Origin: a virus
DNA: 59,877 nucleotides
Reading direction: 5' to 3' (one strand)
IMG/VR virus record: IMGVR_UViG_3300037504_001591
Span: 1 to 59,877 of that record
Shown here: positions 51,332 to 59,386 of the stretch, one piece after another
Numbering within the stretch: position 1 is the first letter of the stretch
Layout: every line of letters starts with the position of its first letter
The notes under the pieces: generated by a model
What the model saw: only the letters and a program-made list of their open reading frames with translations
Database searches by the model: none
Told to the model about the DNA's origin: nothing
Translations under genes and position numbers: made by a program

Positions 51332-51883
51332 TTATGAATTACTTTCTTCCCAAGCATTCTCTGCTTGATCTAAATATTGATTATAAAGATCTGTAGAATA
51401 TACTTTTTGTAGATCTACATTATTCTTTTTAGCCAAATCTCTTATATAATTAGCTAACCATTCTTGCTTATTTAAATCTGTTTTCTCTTTTATATCATTT
51501 TCTTGTACTGAAGATTTGTTATTTAACTCATCTATCATTGTAGGTAAGGCGGATCTAAAAACAAATTGTCTAAATAAAGATGATTGTGTTTCATCAAAAG
51601 ATTTATAAAGTGTTTCCAGATTTTCTGTACCATCTTCTTCCATTAATAACTGTGCTTTTGTTATATACCCGTCTCTTAATGCTTTTTCTTTGAATGTACT
51701 GTAACTTGTTAGTTTTAGGCTGCTTTCTAAATTATTTTTTTCTTTTTCTATCTCTGTAACTTTTGTTTGCAAATTAACATTTTTTTTCTTCAATTCGTCA
51801 TTAGCTTCTTTTTGAGCTTGTACTTGTTTGCTCAATTCCTGTATCTGTCTTTCAAGCACATCAAAATTATTTTTCTTTTCCAT
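51332..51883 (-). CDS. Candidate shortest scaffold product from second internal start
   Basis: In frame with the protease/scaffold gene, ATG 51883 (beginning MEKKNNFDVLERQIQELSKQ) lies 9 bases after AAAGGAG. It would yield 183 residues, a coiled coil plus the C-terminal capsid-binding end. Weaker than the first internal start because of its spacing. Confidence 0.4.
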   Translation of the reverse strand: MEKKNNFDVLERQIQELSKQVQAQKEANDELKKKNVNLQTKVTEIEKEKNNLESSLKLTSYSTFKEKALRDGYITKAQLLMEEDGTENLETLYKSFDETQSSLFRQFVFRSALPTMIDELNNKSSVQENDIKEKTDLNKQEWLANYIRDLAKKNNVDLQKVYSTDLYNQYLDQAENAWEESNS

Positions 51884-52105
51884 GTGGAAATTCTCCTTTA
51901 TCTCATTATTATTATCGAATTTATCGTCCGATAAATTTTCAATTTTTTCTTTAATTTCCTCTGTAGAAGATGCATCATTATCATTAGATAGCTTTACTTC
52001 ATTTTTAGTTTCTTTGTTTTCTATTTTAGTTTCTATCTCATCATTTAAGTTTGCTTCTTTTTTCGCATCGTTTTCTACAGCAGGGTCTTTTGTATCGGCA
52101 TTCAT
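51332..52105 (-). CDS. Internal-start scaffold protein (Nu3-like)
   Basis: An in-frame ATG at 52105 is preceded by AAAGGAGG with 7 bases of spacing, one of the best ribosome binding sites in the window, although it lies inside a coding sequence. The product (257 residues, beginning MNADTKDPAVEN) is just the acidic, coiled-coil scaffold half, as with lambda Nu3 inside gene C. It would supply scaffold in excess of protease. Confidence 0.6.
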   Translation of the reverse strand: MNADTKDPAVENDAKKEANLNDEIETKIENKETKNEVKLSNDNDASSTEEIKEKIENLSDDKFDNNNEIKENFHMEKKNNFDVLERQIQELSKQVQAQKEANDELKKKNVNLQTKVTEIEKEKNNLESSLKLTSYSTFKEKALRDGYITKAQLLMEEDGTENLETLYKSFDETQSSLFRQFVFRSALPTMIDELNNKSSVQENDIKEKTDLNKQEWLANYIRDLAKKNNVDLQKVYSTDLYNQYLDQAENAWEESNS

Positions 52106-52858
52106 TTGATTGCCTCCTTTGTTAGTATTGAAAAAGAGTTGTACTTTTTTGTTGCTTAAAGCAAACTCTTTCATATAATTATTTATTTCAGTTGCATTGT
52201 TTAATTCTACAGTTTCACTGTTTCCAAAAACATGCTCTCCTAGAGTTAATCTATTATTAACTTTCGCATTTGCATCATAACCCTCGTAAACAACACTAAG
52301 CTCATTATAATCATATATATCATTTACAACTAATCTTACTACTTCATTATCGATTTCTTTACCTTGATTCATAAAAAACTCTGTTAATGATAAGTCGGGA
52401 TGCGAGGGTTTTATATTCCATTCCACACCAACAGAAAAAGAATTGATTATACCTGCTTCTAATCCTTTTATAATATCCCTATTAAAATCTGTTGAGAAAT
52501 CCGATTGGGGTTTAGGTACCTTAATTATTGCATTTATACCTTGAGGTGTTCCTTGATCATCCCATAATGTAGTTACTACATTACCTACCCAATGCTCTAC
52601 TATCTTCTCGTGATTCGCTAAAACTAATTTTCCTATTAATTTTTCTTTACTATTTTTTAATACATCTTCTTTTGTAACATCTATCCATATTGCTCTTTTT
52701 AATATATCTTTAGATAATGCCCTTGCATTATAATATAACCAATTCGGATCATTAGTATTAATAACAGCACTATTTGTAGTAATTAACTCCAGTTTTGAGG
52801 TTGTTCTACCTTTTACCTCAAATGCATTATCTTTTCTATCTATTCTAATATTTGTCAT
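51332..52858 (-). CDS. Prohead protease fused to scaffold
   Basis: A 508-residue protein. Residues about 60-215 are a protease of the prohead serine protease type: LVLANHEKIVEHWVGNVVTT with the candidate histidine, KGLEAGIINSFSVGVEW with the nucleophile-type serine, and YNELSVVYEGYDANA. The rest is acidic, glutamine/lysine-rich and coiled-coil, typical of scaffolds, and its C-terminus ends before the capsid gene. I start at 52858, where AAGGAG is 6 bases upstream. Two strong internal starts could make scaffold alone. Confidence 0.8.
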   Translation of the reverse strand: MTNIRIDRKDNAFEVKGRTTSKLELITTNSAVINTNDPNWLYYNARALSKDILKRAIWIDVTKEDVLKNSKEKLIGKLVLANHEKIVEHWVGNVVTTLWDDQGTPQGINAIIKVPKPQSDFSTDFNRDIIKGLEAGIINSFSVGVEWNIKPSHPDLSLTEFFMNQGKEIDNEVVRLVVNDIYDYNELSVVYEGYDANAKVNNRLTLGEHVFGNSETVELNNATEINNYMKEFALSNKKVQLFFNTNKGGNQMNADTKDPAVENDAKKEANLNDEIETKIENKETKNEVKLSNDNDASSTEEIKEKIENLSDDKFDNNNEIKENFHMEKKNNFDVLERQIQELSKQVQAQKEANDELKKKNVNLQTKVTEIEKEKNNLESSLKLTSYSTFKEKALRDGYITKAQLLMEEDGTENLETLYKSFDETQSSLFRQFVFRSALPTMIDELNNKSSVQENDIKEKTDLNKQEWLANYIRDLAKKNNVDLQKVYSTDLYNQYLDQAENAWEESNS

Positions 52859-52868
52859 TAATAACTCC

Positions 52869-53696
52869 TTAAGTCCATAGTTGGACTTCGTCATTTAAGT
52901 CCAGGAACAGCTCTTCAGGTAAATAAAAAGTAAACACACTTCTTCTTAGTTTATCGGGTATTTCCTCACCAACTACTTGAATAAATGTAAGGTTTCCAGA
53001 TGAAGTATGACCTACACTTACTGTATTTATAGCATCTGCCTCAATAGTTTGTGAAATTACATTTCTTGATGATACGGATACGGAAGTTTGAACGGTTAGA
53101 GGATCATTTAAGAAATCTGCTTCATCCTGGCATTCCGTTTTAAAAGTTGCTAAGGATCCTGCGGGTATTTCAAGATTTATAAACTCCCCAGAGTTTAATG
53201 TAAAAACAATGTTAGGCTGTACACTTGCGTTTTCTGTAACAAAAAGACTTGAAGCATATACAAAAGGAATATCTCTAATAGTAATTTCATCTAATTTATC
53301 TATCTGATCTTCTGTTAAATAAATTTGTATAATTCTACTATAATTTCTTATCGGACTTGTGCGGATAAGAATATAAGGAGCATTTGTAGTAGGTTCTTTT
53401 GATACCTCAATTTTTCCTTCTTTATTACTGCTATCAATTATAAATGATTCTTCATCATTTAAATAACTTACCGAAGAAGATGAAACTGTAACCTCTGGTA
53501 ACATAAAGTATTGATTCATATCGGCTACTTCTTGTTTAAATGTAGCAAACTCTGTATCGTCAAATTGTATTATTGTACTTCCACTATCGTACATTATACT
53601 TAATTGATTTGTACCTAATCTATCTACAGTATAATCAACATTGAGCACTTGTGAACTAGGAATTCTATGATAAATTATTTTTTCTAATGCTCTCAT
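52869..53696 (-). CDS. Hypothetical structural protein, 275 aa
   Basis: Beta- and serine/threonine-rich with no lysine excess, typical of virion proteins. It appears to have two similar halves (a segment with YDSGSTIIQFDDTEFATFKQ and one with LNSGEFINLEIPAGSLATFK), so an internal duplication is likely. Situated between the terminase region and the protease gene; it may be a head fibre or neck protein. Not recognised. Confidence 0.6.
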   Translation of the reverse strand: MRALEKIIYHRIPSSQVLNVDYTVDRLGTNQLSIMYDSGSTIIQFDDTEFATFKQEVADMNQYFMLPEVTVSSSSVSYLNDEESFIIDSSNKEGKIEVSKEPTTNAPYILIRTSPIRNYSRIIQIYLTEDQIDKLDEITIRDIPFVYASSLFVTENASVQPNIVFTLNSGEFINLEIPAGSLATFKTECQDEADFLNDPLTVQTSVSVSSRNVISQTIEADAINTVSVGHTSSGNLTFIQVVGEEIPDKLRRSVFTFYLPEELFLDLNDEVQLWT

Positions 53697-53717
53697 ATTA
53701 ACTCCATTAAATTATTT

Positions 53718-54104
53718 TTAAATATTTTGAATTTTATCTAAAGCATTCAACATATCTTCTCTTATCATTGATCTTAAGTTAACTTTCAAGAAATCTTGTG
53801 TTCCTTTTTTTACTACCATCACTGTATTGTACATGTCATTCGAGTTATCAAAACCAATGTAACTTGCAGTAAACCTTGTTGAAGGATCCGCAGTTTTTTG
53901 TGCCCCTTGATCATCAACAGGATCTTCCTCATTTATAGCATTTAAAGTGTTTAAGTCTGTATATGCAGAAGTTGCTAAAGTTTTAGTAACAACCATAGTT
54001 ACACTTTTATCTTTACCTAGTATTACTATTTCCCCTCTTTCACTTCCAACTAAAGTTGAGGTAATGAAAGATACAATATTGACAGGCTGGTTAATTTCTA
54101 TCAT
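53718..54104 (-). CDS. Hypothetical protein, 128 aa
   Basis: An unrecognised protein with a beta-rich first half (VNIVSFITSTLVGSERGEIV) and helical end. It overlaps the ParB-methyltransferase gene by 14 bases and belongs to the head operon. Virion composition-like, probably structural. Confidence 0.62.
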   Translation of the reverse strand: MIEINQPVNIVSFITSTLVGSERGEIVILGKDKSVTMVVTKTLATSAYTDLNTLNAINEEDPVDDQGAQKTADPSTRFTASYIGFDNSNDMYNTVMVVKKGTQDFLKVNLRSMIREDMLNALDKIQNI

Positions 54105-55413
54105 TTATTTCTCCTTTACCATAATATTCGGCTTGGTTTTTGGTATAATCTTCCCAAAAACCAATCATCTTTTTTAAATCCTTTTGAGATTTTACAATTC
54201 CTATATATTTTCTTTTAGTGTTTTCACAGGCTAAAAGATTATTACAATTTTTAGCATAAAACTCTAATACTATATCGTTTTCAATCGTGAATGTATTTAT
54301 TAAAGCCTTGTTATGACTTCTATTTACTTCATTTGTACTTTTCAACACATTAAATAAAGGTTTAAAGCCTTTATTGTCTCTCATATTTTTATGTTTTTCT
54401 TGTAGTAATATATTCATATCATTATCGTTGTATATCGTTTGTATTGTATAAATAGGTGAATCTCTATATTGAAAAACATCTATTGTGAAAAATCCATTAC
54501 TTAACTCTCCAAATTGTTTGCCATTATCTTCTATTATTATTATCGAATTTTTGTATTTGTAAAATTTTTTCAAGTATTCAATTAAATAGTAACTATAAGT
54601 AGACTTATGACCTGAAGATTTATTTATAATATTATGTGAGGTTAATAATAAAAAATTATTTTTCTTTTTTACTAATCTTGTTAAATAATCTAAAATACCT
54701 TTTATATAAACAGTAATTTGATTTTCTTTTATATTTTCAATTAAATCTACGGGTATATCAATTAAAATTAGATTAGCTTTTGGTATTATATTACTTATTT
54801 CCTCAATGTGTGTTTCATTAGCAGAATTATAACATAATAAGTAATTTTTACCTAATTTCCATATATCTCCTTCATTATATTTTCTATTATCTTTATCAAT
54901 TTCAATTTGAATTAAATCTGTATTATAAAATTGTTTTTCTAATTCAAAATTAAGACTTATTTCTTCTCTAGGCTCTGTTAAATACAATCTTAATTCTAAA
55001 GGAGAATAGCCAGTAACTTCTACTATCTCATCTTCAGTAATATCATAGTTATTTCTAATATCTCTAAGCAATTTTTTTGTTTTTTCTGGATTATCCGATC
55101 CTCGTAACTTGTTATAAGAAAGAGTAAGTAACTTTCTTTGAAGTTCATTTAACTGCTTTATTTTGGCTGGTATGTATTTATAACCTAGTTTCTTTACTGC
55201 TTTGTATCTATGTTCTCCATCTACAATTTCATAATTCCCATGAGATAAATAAGTAAGAATTATAGGCTCATCAAATCCATAAGTTTTGATATTTTCAACT
55301 AAAATATCAAATTTTTCTTTACTCATTACATTATTGTTATATTTATTAGGTTTTATTTTATTTAATGGAATTAATTTATAATTCTCATCTACTTCAAAAG
55401 TAACATCACTCAT
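54091..55413 (-). CDS. ParB-domain protein fused to a degenerate DNA methyltransferase
   Basis: A 440-residue protein. Residues 10-100 form a ParB/sulfiredoxin-type domain: IPLNKIKPNKYN, the DGEHRYKAVKKLGY motif (from residue 65). After a linker, GDIWKLGKNYLLCYNSAN and ILIDIP occupy the place of the methyltransferase 'GDi..Lg.h.L.cGDS' and DPPY motifs, and VLEFYAKNCNNLLACENTKR replaces DPF.GSGTtl.A.e.tgR. Both catalytic and SAM motifs are lost, so the methyltransferase half is probably inactive and keeps only DNA binding. ParB-methyltransferase fusions beside terminases are known in phages. Its ATG overlaps the stop of terL by 1 base. Confidence 0.75.
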   Translation of the reverse strand: MSDVTFEVDENYKLIPLNKIKPNKYNNNVMSKEKFDILVENIKTYGFDEPIILTYLSHGNYEIVDGEHRYKAVKKLGYKYIPAKIKQLNELQRKLLTLSYNKLRGSDNPEKTKKLLRDIRNNYDITEDEIVEVTGYSPLELRLYLTEPREEISLNFELEKQFYNTDLIQIEIDKDNRKYNEGDIWKLGKNYLLCYNSANETHIEEISNIIPKANLILIDIPVDLIENIKENQITVYIKGILDYLTRLVKKKNNFLLLTSHNIINKSSGHKSTYSYYLIEYLKKFYKYKNSIIIIEDNGKQFGELSNGFFTIDVFQYRDSPIYTIQTIYNDNDMNILLQEKHKNMRDNKGFKPLFNVLKSTNEVNRSHNKALINTFTIENDIVLEFYAKNCNNLLACENTKRKYIGIVKSQKDLKKMIGFWEDYTKNQAEYYGKGEINDRN

Positions 55414-56930
55414 TACCACATTTCTCCATGATAATCTCTAGTTTCAATTATAGAAACTGTAGAATTTAAAACTTTTCTAACTTTTTTAGCTTCATTACAG
55501 GCTGTTTCAAGGGCGTCTAATGAATCGTCTTTGTTCTTGGAGTTTCTTGCAAAAAACTCCATCTCAACATCAATCAACTTTCTCATATATTTATTTGCTA
55601 CATAGATAGATTTTGCAGGTAACCTTAATATACCACTATCTAGTAACCATTCTAAATTTTCTATTCTTGATTCTTTATGAGAATCATGATGTACTCCTAT
55701 AAAAGGTATGTAATCTTTATTATCAAAAGATTTCATTTTATAGTCATTAAAAATAGGCTCTGCATTATTAGTTTCAACTAATACTTTACTGGGTTTCCAT
55801 CTTTTATACATTGTTTTTATTTTAAAATATAATGTTGTAGTACTAATTTTATTATCATTATAAACATCAACTAAGTAAATGTAACCCTCAGCATCAATAC
55901 CAATAACAACAATAGCTCTATCATCACCCTTGCCTGTTGTGGAATATGCTAAATCAACTGCCATAATAGTTTTCTTCAACGGAGGCAACTCCGTATAAGC
56001 ATACTCACTTAAATATTTTTCTACATTAAAAGTAGCTGACCCTCTATTTTTTGGATGATTTAAATATTGAGATGAATAATAGGCATTTGATGCAACTGTT
56101 TCTCTAATAACATTTAATTGTTTATTAGAAATAATATGCGGGAAGGCACTCTCCCCTTTTGAGTTTTCGATAGATTTTGAGATTACTTCCCATTTCTTTT
56201 TTAATCTACTAGATCTTATGATTTGACCTGGTATATCATCATAATCCCATCTGGTACCTATGTATATTCTTTGCCCTTGTTTTTTCAATAAAGGAACTGT
56301 TGCATTAAAAAAGATATTATCTATATCTCTTTTAACTGCGTCAGAATTAGGATATGTATCTCCAATAATATCTTCAAAAATCATTAAATCGGCTCTATAA
56401 CCTTGTAACGAAGTTTCAATACCAAAAGCTAAAACATTAGGCTCTTTATCGGTAGTTGTTCTTGCTTTTAAGCATAGCTCTGATTTTGTATTTCTTCTTT
56501 TTGCTAAAATATCTTCTCCAAAAACTGCTTTAAAATCATTATGAGTATTCATAATTAATTTAGCCGCAGTTAAAATTTCTTTTGCTTTTGTAGACGTTTG
56601 AGAAAAAAGTAGGATTGTTTTATTAGGGCATTTAATACTATACCATATAATAAAAAGTTCGGCTAAGAATGTTTTTCCAAATTCTCTAGGTAATAAAATC
56701 ATTACATTTTTATCAAGAATTGTTAATAAATCACAAACCTCTTTATGAGGATTTTCCCATATAATTTTTTTCCCTGTTTCAAAACTTTTAATATTCATAA
56801 AATCATGGGCAAAATAAAAGAAGTCGTCTAAACACTTCTCTCGTAACATAGTATATATAGCTTTTGTTTTTGTTGGTGATATTTTAATCTTATTAACTAT
56901 TTTATCTAATATTTCTTTACTATCACTCAT
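55413..56930 (-). CDS. terL: Terminase large subunit
   Basis: A 505-residue packaging motor. ATPase: Walker A-like LPREFGKT at 80-87, Walker B LMIFED with E186/D187, and a coupling-type segment (GTRWDYDD). Nuclease: an RNase H-like AVDLAYSTTGKGDD (D326) and a late DSLDAL near residue 480. The LPREFGKT motif and the associated portal point to the Mu gp28-type group. I start at the ATG at 56930 (beginning MSDSKEIL), which overlaps the small terminase stop by 8 bases. Confidence 0.92.
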   Translation of the reverse strand: MSDSKEILDKIVNKIKISPTKTKAIYTMLREKCLDDFFYFAHDFMNIKSFETGKKIIWENPHKEVCDLLTILDKNVMILLPREFGKTFLAELFIIWYSIKCPNKTILLFSQTSTKAKEILTAAKLIMNTHNDFKAVFGEDILAKRRNTKSELCLKARTTTDKEPNVLAFGIETSLQGYRADLMIFEDIIGDTYPNSDAVKRDIDNIFFNATVPLLKKQGQRIYIGTRWDYDDIPGQIIRSSRLKKKWEVISKSIENSKGESAFPHIISNKQLNVIRETVASNAYYSSQYLNHPKNRGSATFNVEKYLSEYAYTELPPLKKTIMAVDLAYSTTGKGDDRAIVVIGIDAEGYIYLVDVYNDNKISTTTLYFKIKTMYKRWKPSKVLVETNNAEPIFNDYKMKSFDNKDYIPFIGVHHDSHKESRIENLEWLLDSGILRLPAKSIYVANKYMRKLIDVEMEFFARNSKNKDDSLDALETACNEAKKVRKVLNSTVSIIETRDYHGEMW

Positions 56931-57552
56931 TATTACCCTTTTCATCCTCATCTATTTTATAATCGGATATATTGGCATCTATAATTTTAGATAGAGGAAT
57001 ACCTTGTTTTTCTAACTCTGTTTTTAAAAACTTTGCTAAAGTTTTTTCATCTATCTGTGTATTTGTATCTATTATTTCATCTTGAATATTTAATTTATCT
57101 TTAATAAAAATACTTTCATTCATTGCTTTTGTAATTATATCGTATTGTCTTGCTAAACATTTAGACCAATTATCTGCACCTCTACTATCATCATTTAAAA
57201 TAGATCCTCTTATTTTATTTAATAATAGTTTGATTAAATCTGTAGATGAATCAATTAAACTTATATTTACCTCATCTACAAAATAAAGCAGGTTATCATC
57301 TTTTTTAAGGGTTTCTATTTGTTCTGTCTTTTTTATTACATAAGTTTTTTCTTGTAACCAATTATTTAAATTAATTTTTTCTTGTAAATCTTTAATTTTT
57401 ATTTTATATTTTTTTGCTAATTCTTCAACAGTTGGATGGTATTTAAACATTGTGCCATCTTCTCTTTCTTTATCAATACCAAAAACAAAATCATTTTTAA
57501 TGAATTTCCAGGTATCCTCAGTAGTTATATTTGTTTCTTCTTTATTCGACAA
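56923..57552 (-). CDS. Terminase small subunit
   Basis: A 209-residue protein directly upstream of terL. Residues about 38-75 (YHPTVEELAKKYKIKIKDLQ, then EKINLNNWLQEKTY) form the helix-turn-helix typical of phage small terminases, which recognises packaging sites. A helical oligomerisation region and an acidic C-terminus that would contact the large subunit follow. First gene behind the strongest promoter in the window. Confidence 0.78.
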   Translation of the reverse strand: MSNKEETNITTEDTWKFIKNDFVFGIDKEREDGTMFKYHPTVEELAKKYKIKIKDLQEKINLNNWLQEKTYVIKKTEQIETLKKDDNLLYFVDEVNISLIDSSTDLIKLLLNKIRGSILNDDSRGADNWSKCLARQYDIITKAMNESIFIKDKLNIQDEIIDTNTQIDEKTLAKFLKTELEKQGIPLSKIIDANISDYKIDEDEKGNNE

Positions 57553-57581
57553 ATTAAACTCCTTAAACTCTTTCTATATGT

Positions 57582-57610
57582 ATTATCGAATTCTATAAAG
57601 AAACTGTCAA
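57582..57610 (-). promoter_or_regulatory. Strong promoter of the packaging/head operon
   Basis: On the minus strand a perfect TTGACA (57605-57610), a 17-base spacer and GATAAT (57582-57587). It lies just after a terminator and about 30 bases before the small terminase gene, and probably starts the late transcript. The -10 lies within TTCGATAAT, which also resembles the FliA-type CGATA element. Confidence 0.75.
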
Positions 57611-57631
57611 ATTTTAAAAAAAGAAGAGCAT

Positions 57632-57663
57632 AAAAAAACCCCTGCTCTTACGATACAGGGGTT
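57632..57663 (-). terminator. Rho-independent terminator
   Basis: An 8-bp GC-rich stem AACCCCTG / CAGGGGTT (57637-57644 with 57656-57663) followed on the minus strand by seven T. It separates the gene at 57690-58148 from the packaging operon. Confidence 0.88.
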
Positions 57664-57689
57664 ATATAATCTTAAGGGGGTATTAATTT

Positions 57690-58148
57690 TTAATTTCCGA
57701 TTAATCCGTCAACAAATTTTTCAAAATTTTTTATTCCTTCAACAAAACCTCTATCTCTTTCCGCTAAAAACCTTTTTCCCCCATTTGGGCTAGGTTCAAT
57801 TTCACCTTCAGTTTCTACCCATTCGGCAGAATAAGCATTAACAATATGTTCTATTAGTTCATCTTCATCTTTGATATTTTCATCTGTTATATAAATTTCC
57901 ATACTAAAAAAGTTTATTTTTACTAAAGTAATCAAATTACATTGCATTCTACCTAGTATATCATACCCTAAACAAAAATTTTCATTACTATCTTTATTAA
58001 TTACACAAGTTACATCTTCTTCATCAATAATAATTTGTAAAAAAATATCATTTTTTAATATAATATCAACACTAATAAAATTATCATTTTCTTTATAAGA
58101 AGATAAAACACCTTTTTTTTCTAAAAAAGCTAAACTTTCTTTTTTCAT
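57690..58148 (-). CDS. Hypothetical protein, 152 aa
   Basis: I place the start at 58148 (beginning MKKESLAFLEKKG), 7 bases after GGAGG; a longer reading would run through a promoter. The protein has a beta-rich middle and an acidic stretch, then NGGKRFLAERDRGFVEGIKN. Not recognised. It forms a single-gene unit with its own promoter and terminator, which suggests independent, perhaps early, expression. Confidence 0.72.
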   Translation of the reverse strand: MKKESLAFLEKKGVLSSYKENDNFISVDIILKNDIFLQIIIDEEDVTCVINKDSNENFCLGYDILGRMQCNLITLVKINFFSMEIYITDENIKDEDELIEHIVNAYSAEWVETEGEIEPSPNGGKRFLAERDRGFVEGIKNFEKFVDGLIGN

Positions 58149-58182
58149 TTCATTACCTCCAATGTTTTTAACATATATTACA

Positions 58183-58211
58183 AACATAATAAAAGTTTTA
58201 TAAAAAGTCAA
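58183..58211 (-). promoter_or_regulatory. Candidate promoter of the gene at 57690-58148
   Basis: On the minus strand TTGACT (58206-58211), 17 bases, TATGTT (58183-58188). The -35 and following TTTT match the other early promoters; the -10 is weaker. Confidence 0.55.
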
Positions 58212-58219
58212 GTATTTTT

Positions 58220-58615
58220 TTAATTATCTTGAATAATTATTTTATGTAATTTTTCTATTATGTTCCAGTCGTTGATTTTAATAAATTCATCACCATTAAA
58301 AAAACTTACTTGTTGTGTTGGGGAGGTAAGTGAGGAAATACCATAAGTAATAAAAAGAAAATACTTTTGATAAGGTATATCACCCCAAGGTGGCAGAGGA
58401 GTTTCAAAATGTTTTAATAAAACATTATTTAATTTTTTATAAACAATTTGATAAGAGAGCACTTCTTCATAATTCTTTCTACCTGAAGGTAGATATATTG
58501 AATAATGATAAACTCTTTTTATAAAAGCAATACCATCTGTATCAACAATATATCTATAAACAATTGGAAATTCTCCAATTGCTGGTTCTATATGACCTAT
58601 TATATTTGTACCCAT
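58220..58615 (-). CDS. Hypothetical protein, 131 aa
   Basis: Not recognised. Aromatic and beta-rich, with a proline-rich loop (ETPLPPWGDIPYQKY). It follows the RecU-like gene by 2 bases and lies just before the promoter of the next unit. Confidence 0.68.
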   Translation of the reverse strand: MGTNIIGHIEPAIGEFPIVYRYIVDTDGIAFIKRVYHYSIYLPSGRKNYEEVLSYQIVYKKLNNVLLKHFETPLPPWGDIPYQKYFLFITYGISSLTSPTQQVSFFNGDEFIKINDWNIIEKLHKIIIQDN

Positions 58616-58617
58616 TA

Positions 58618-59178
58618 TTAAATCCTTAATAAATTTAATTTATAAAAATCTTGATAAATAGTATTTCCAACTTCAAGAAAATCAACTGGTAAGATGTTTG
58701 CTTCAAATATTTTTTTGTTTATAAATTTATTTTTAATATCTTCATACATAATACTTGTCATATTTTGATTAACATAACCTAACAAACAGTTTAATTCTTT
58801 TGTCTCATTTTTTACTTCTTCTTTTGTTATATCTAATCTAACTATTTTGTTAAACTTTCTAAATTCAACTAAATAGAAAGCTATACCGCCAGCTATTACT
58901 GTTCTTTTTAAATGATTTAATTGATTTTCTTTAATATTTTGTTTAATATTTAAAAAATGTGCTCCTGTAGTTTTTAATTCAATAGCAATATAAGTATAGT
59001 TTTTTAGTGCATTATTTTTAAAAATACGAGTACCTCCAGAAAGATCAGCCCCTAATTTTTTCCTGTAGTTTCTACTATCATTTTCTTTTTTTATTTCTGC
59101 AATTCCTGTTACTAAATAATCTCTAAGTTGAAGTTCTATAAATTGCTCAAACTTATTTCCTACATGTTTAGGATTCAT
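58618..59178 (-). CDS. RecU-like Holliday junction resolvase/nuclease
   Basis: A 186-residue protein of RecU size. GNKFEQFIELQL at the N-terminus, KKLGADLSGGTRIF, then YTYIAIELKTTGAHFLNIKQ (the E-x-K catalytic core), NQLNHLKRTVIAGGIAFYLV fit the RecU family pattern 'G..fE...aDf.G......E.K.T...f....i..hQ...L......Gg.af'. It would cut branched DNA before packaging or during recombination. It overlaps the small gene upstream by 11 bases. Confidence 0.72.
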   Translation of the reverse strand: MNPKHVGNKFEQFIELQLRDYLVTGIAEIKKENDSRNYRKKLGADLSGGTRIFKNNALKNYTYIAIELKTTGAHFLNIKQNIKENQLNHLKRTVIAGGIAFYLVEFRKFNKIVRLDITKEEVKNETKELNCLLGYVNQNMTSIMYEDIKNKFINKKIFEANILPVDFLEVGNTIYQDFYKLNLLRI

Positions 59179-59386
59179 TATTAAACTCCCTTAATAAATT
59201 TTGTACTTTTTTTATGTCTAAATGTATTTTATATTCTTTTTCAATATAAAACCAAACACTTGATATTAATACCTCCGATGCCTCTTTTATATTATTGAAA
59301 GTGCCCTCTAAACTCTTATCGGCAGTAACTGTAATTTTGTAATAATCCTCGTTATCACTTTTGAATTCTAATACTAAATCTATCAA
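59168..59386 (-). CDS. Hypothetical protein, 72 aa
   Basis: A small acidic alpha/beta protein, not recognised. It overlaps both neighbours (RecU-like gene by 11 bases, nuclease-like gene by 4 bases), so it is probably co-translated with them and could assist one of them. Confidence 0.68.
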   Translation of the reverse strand: MIDLVLEFKSDNEDYYKITVTADKSLEGTFNNIKEASEVLISSVWFYIEKEYKIHLDIKKVQNLLREFNNES

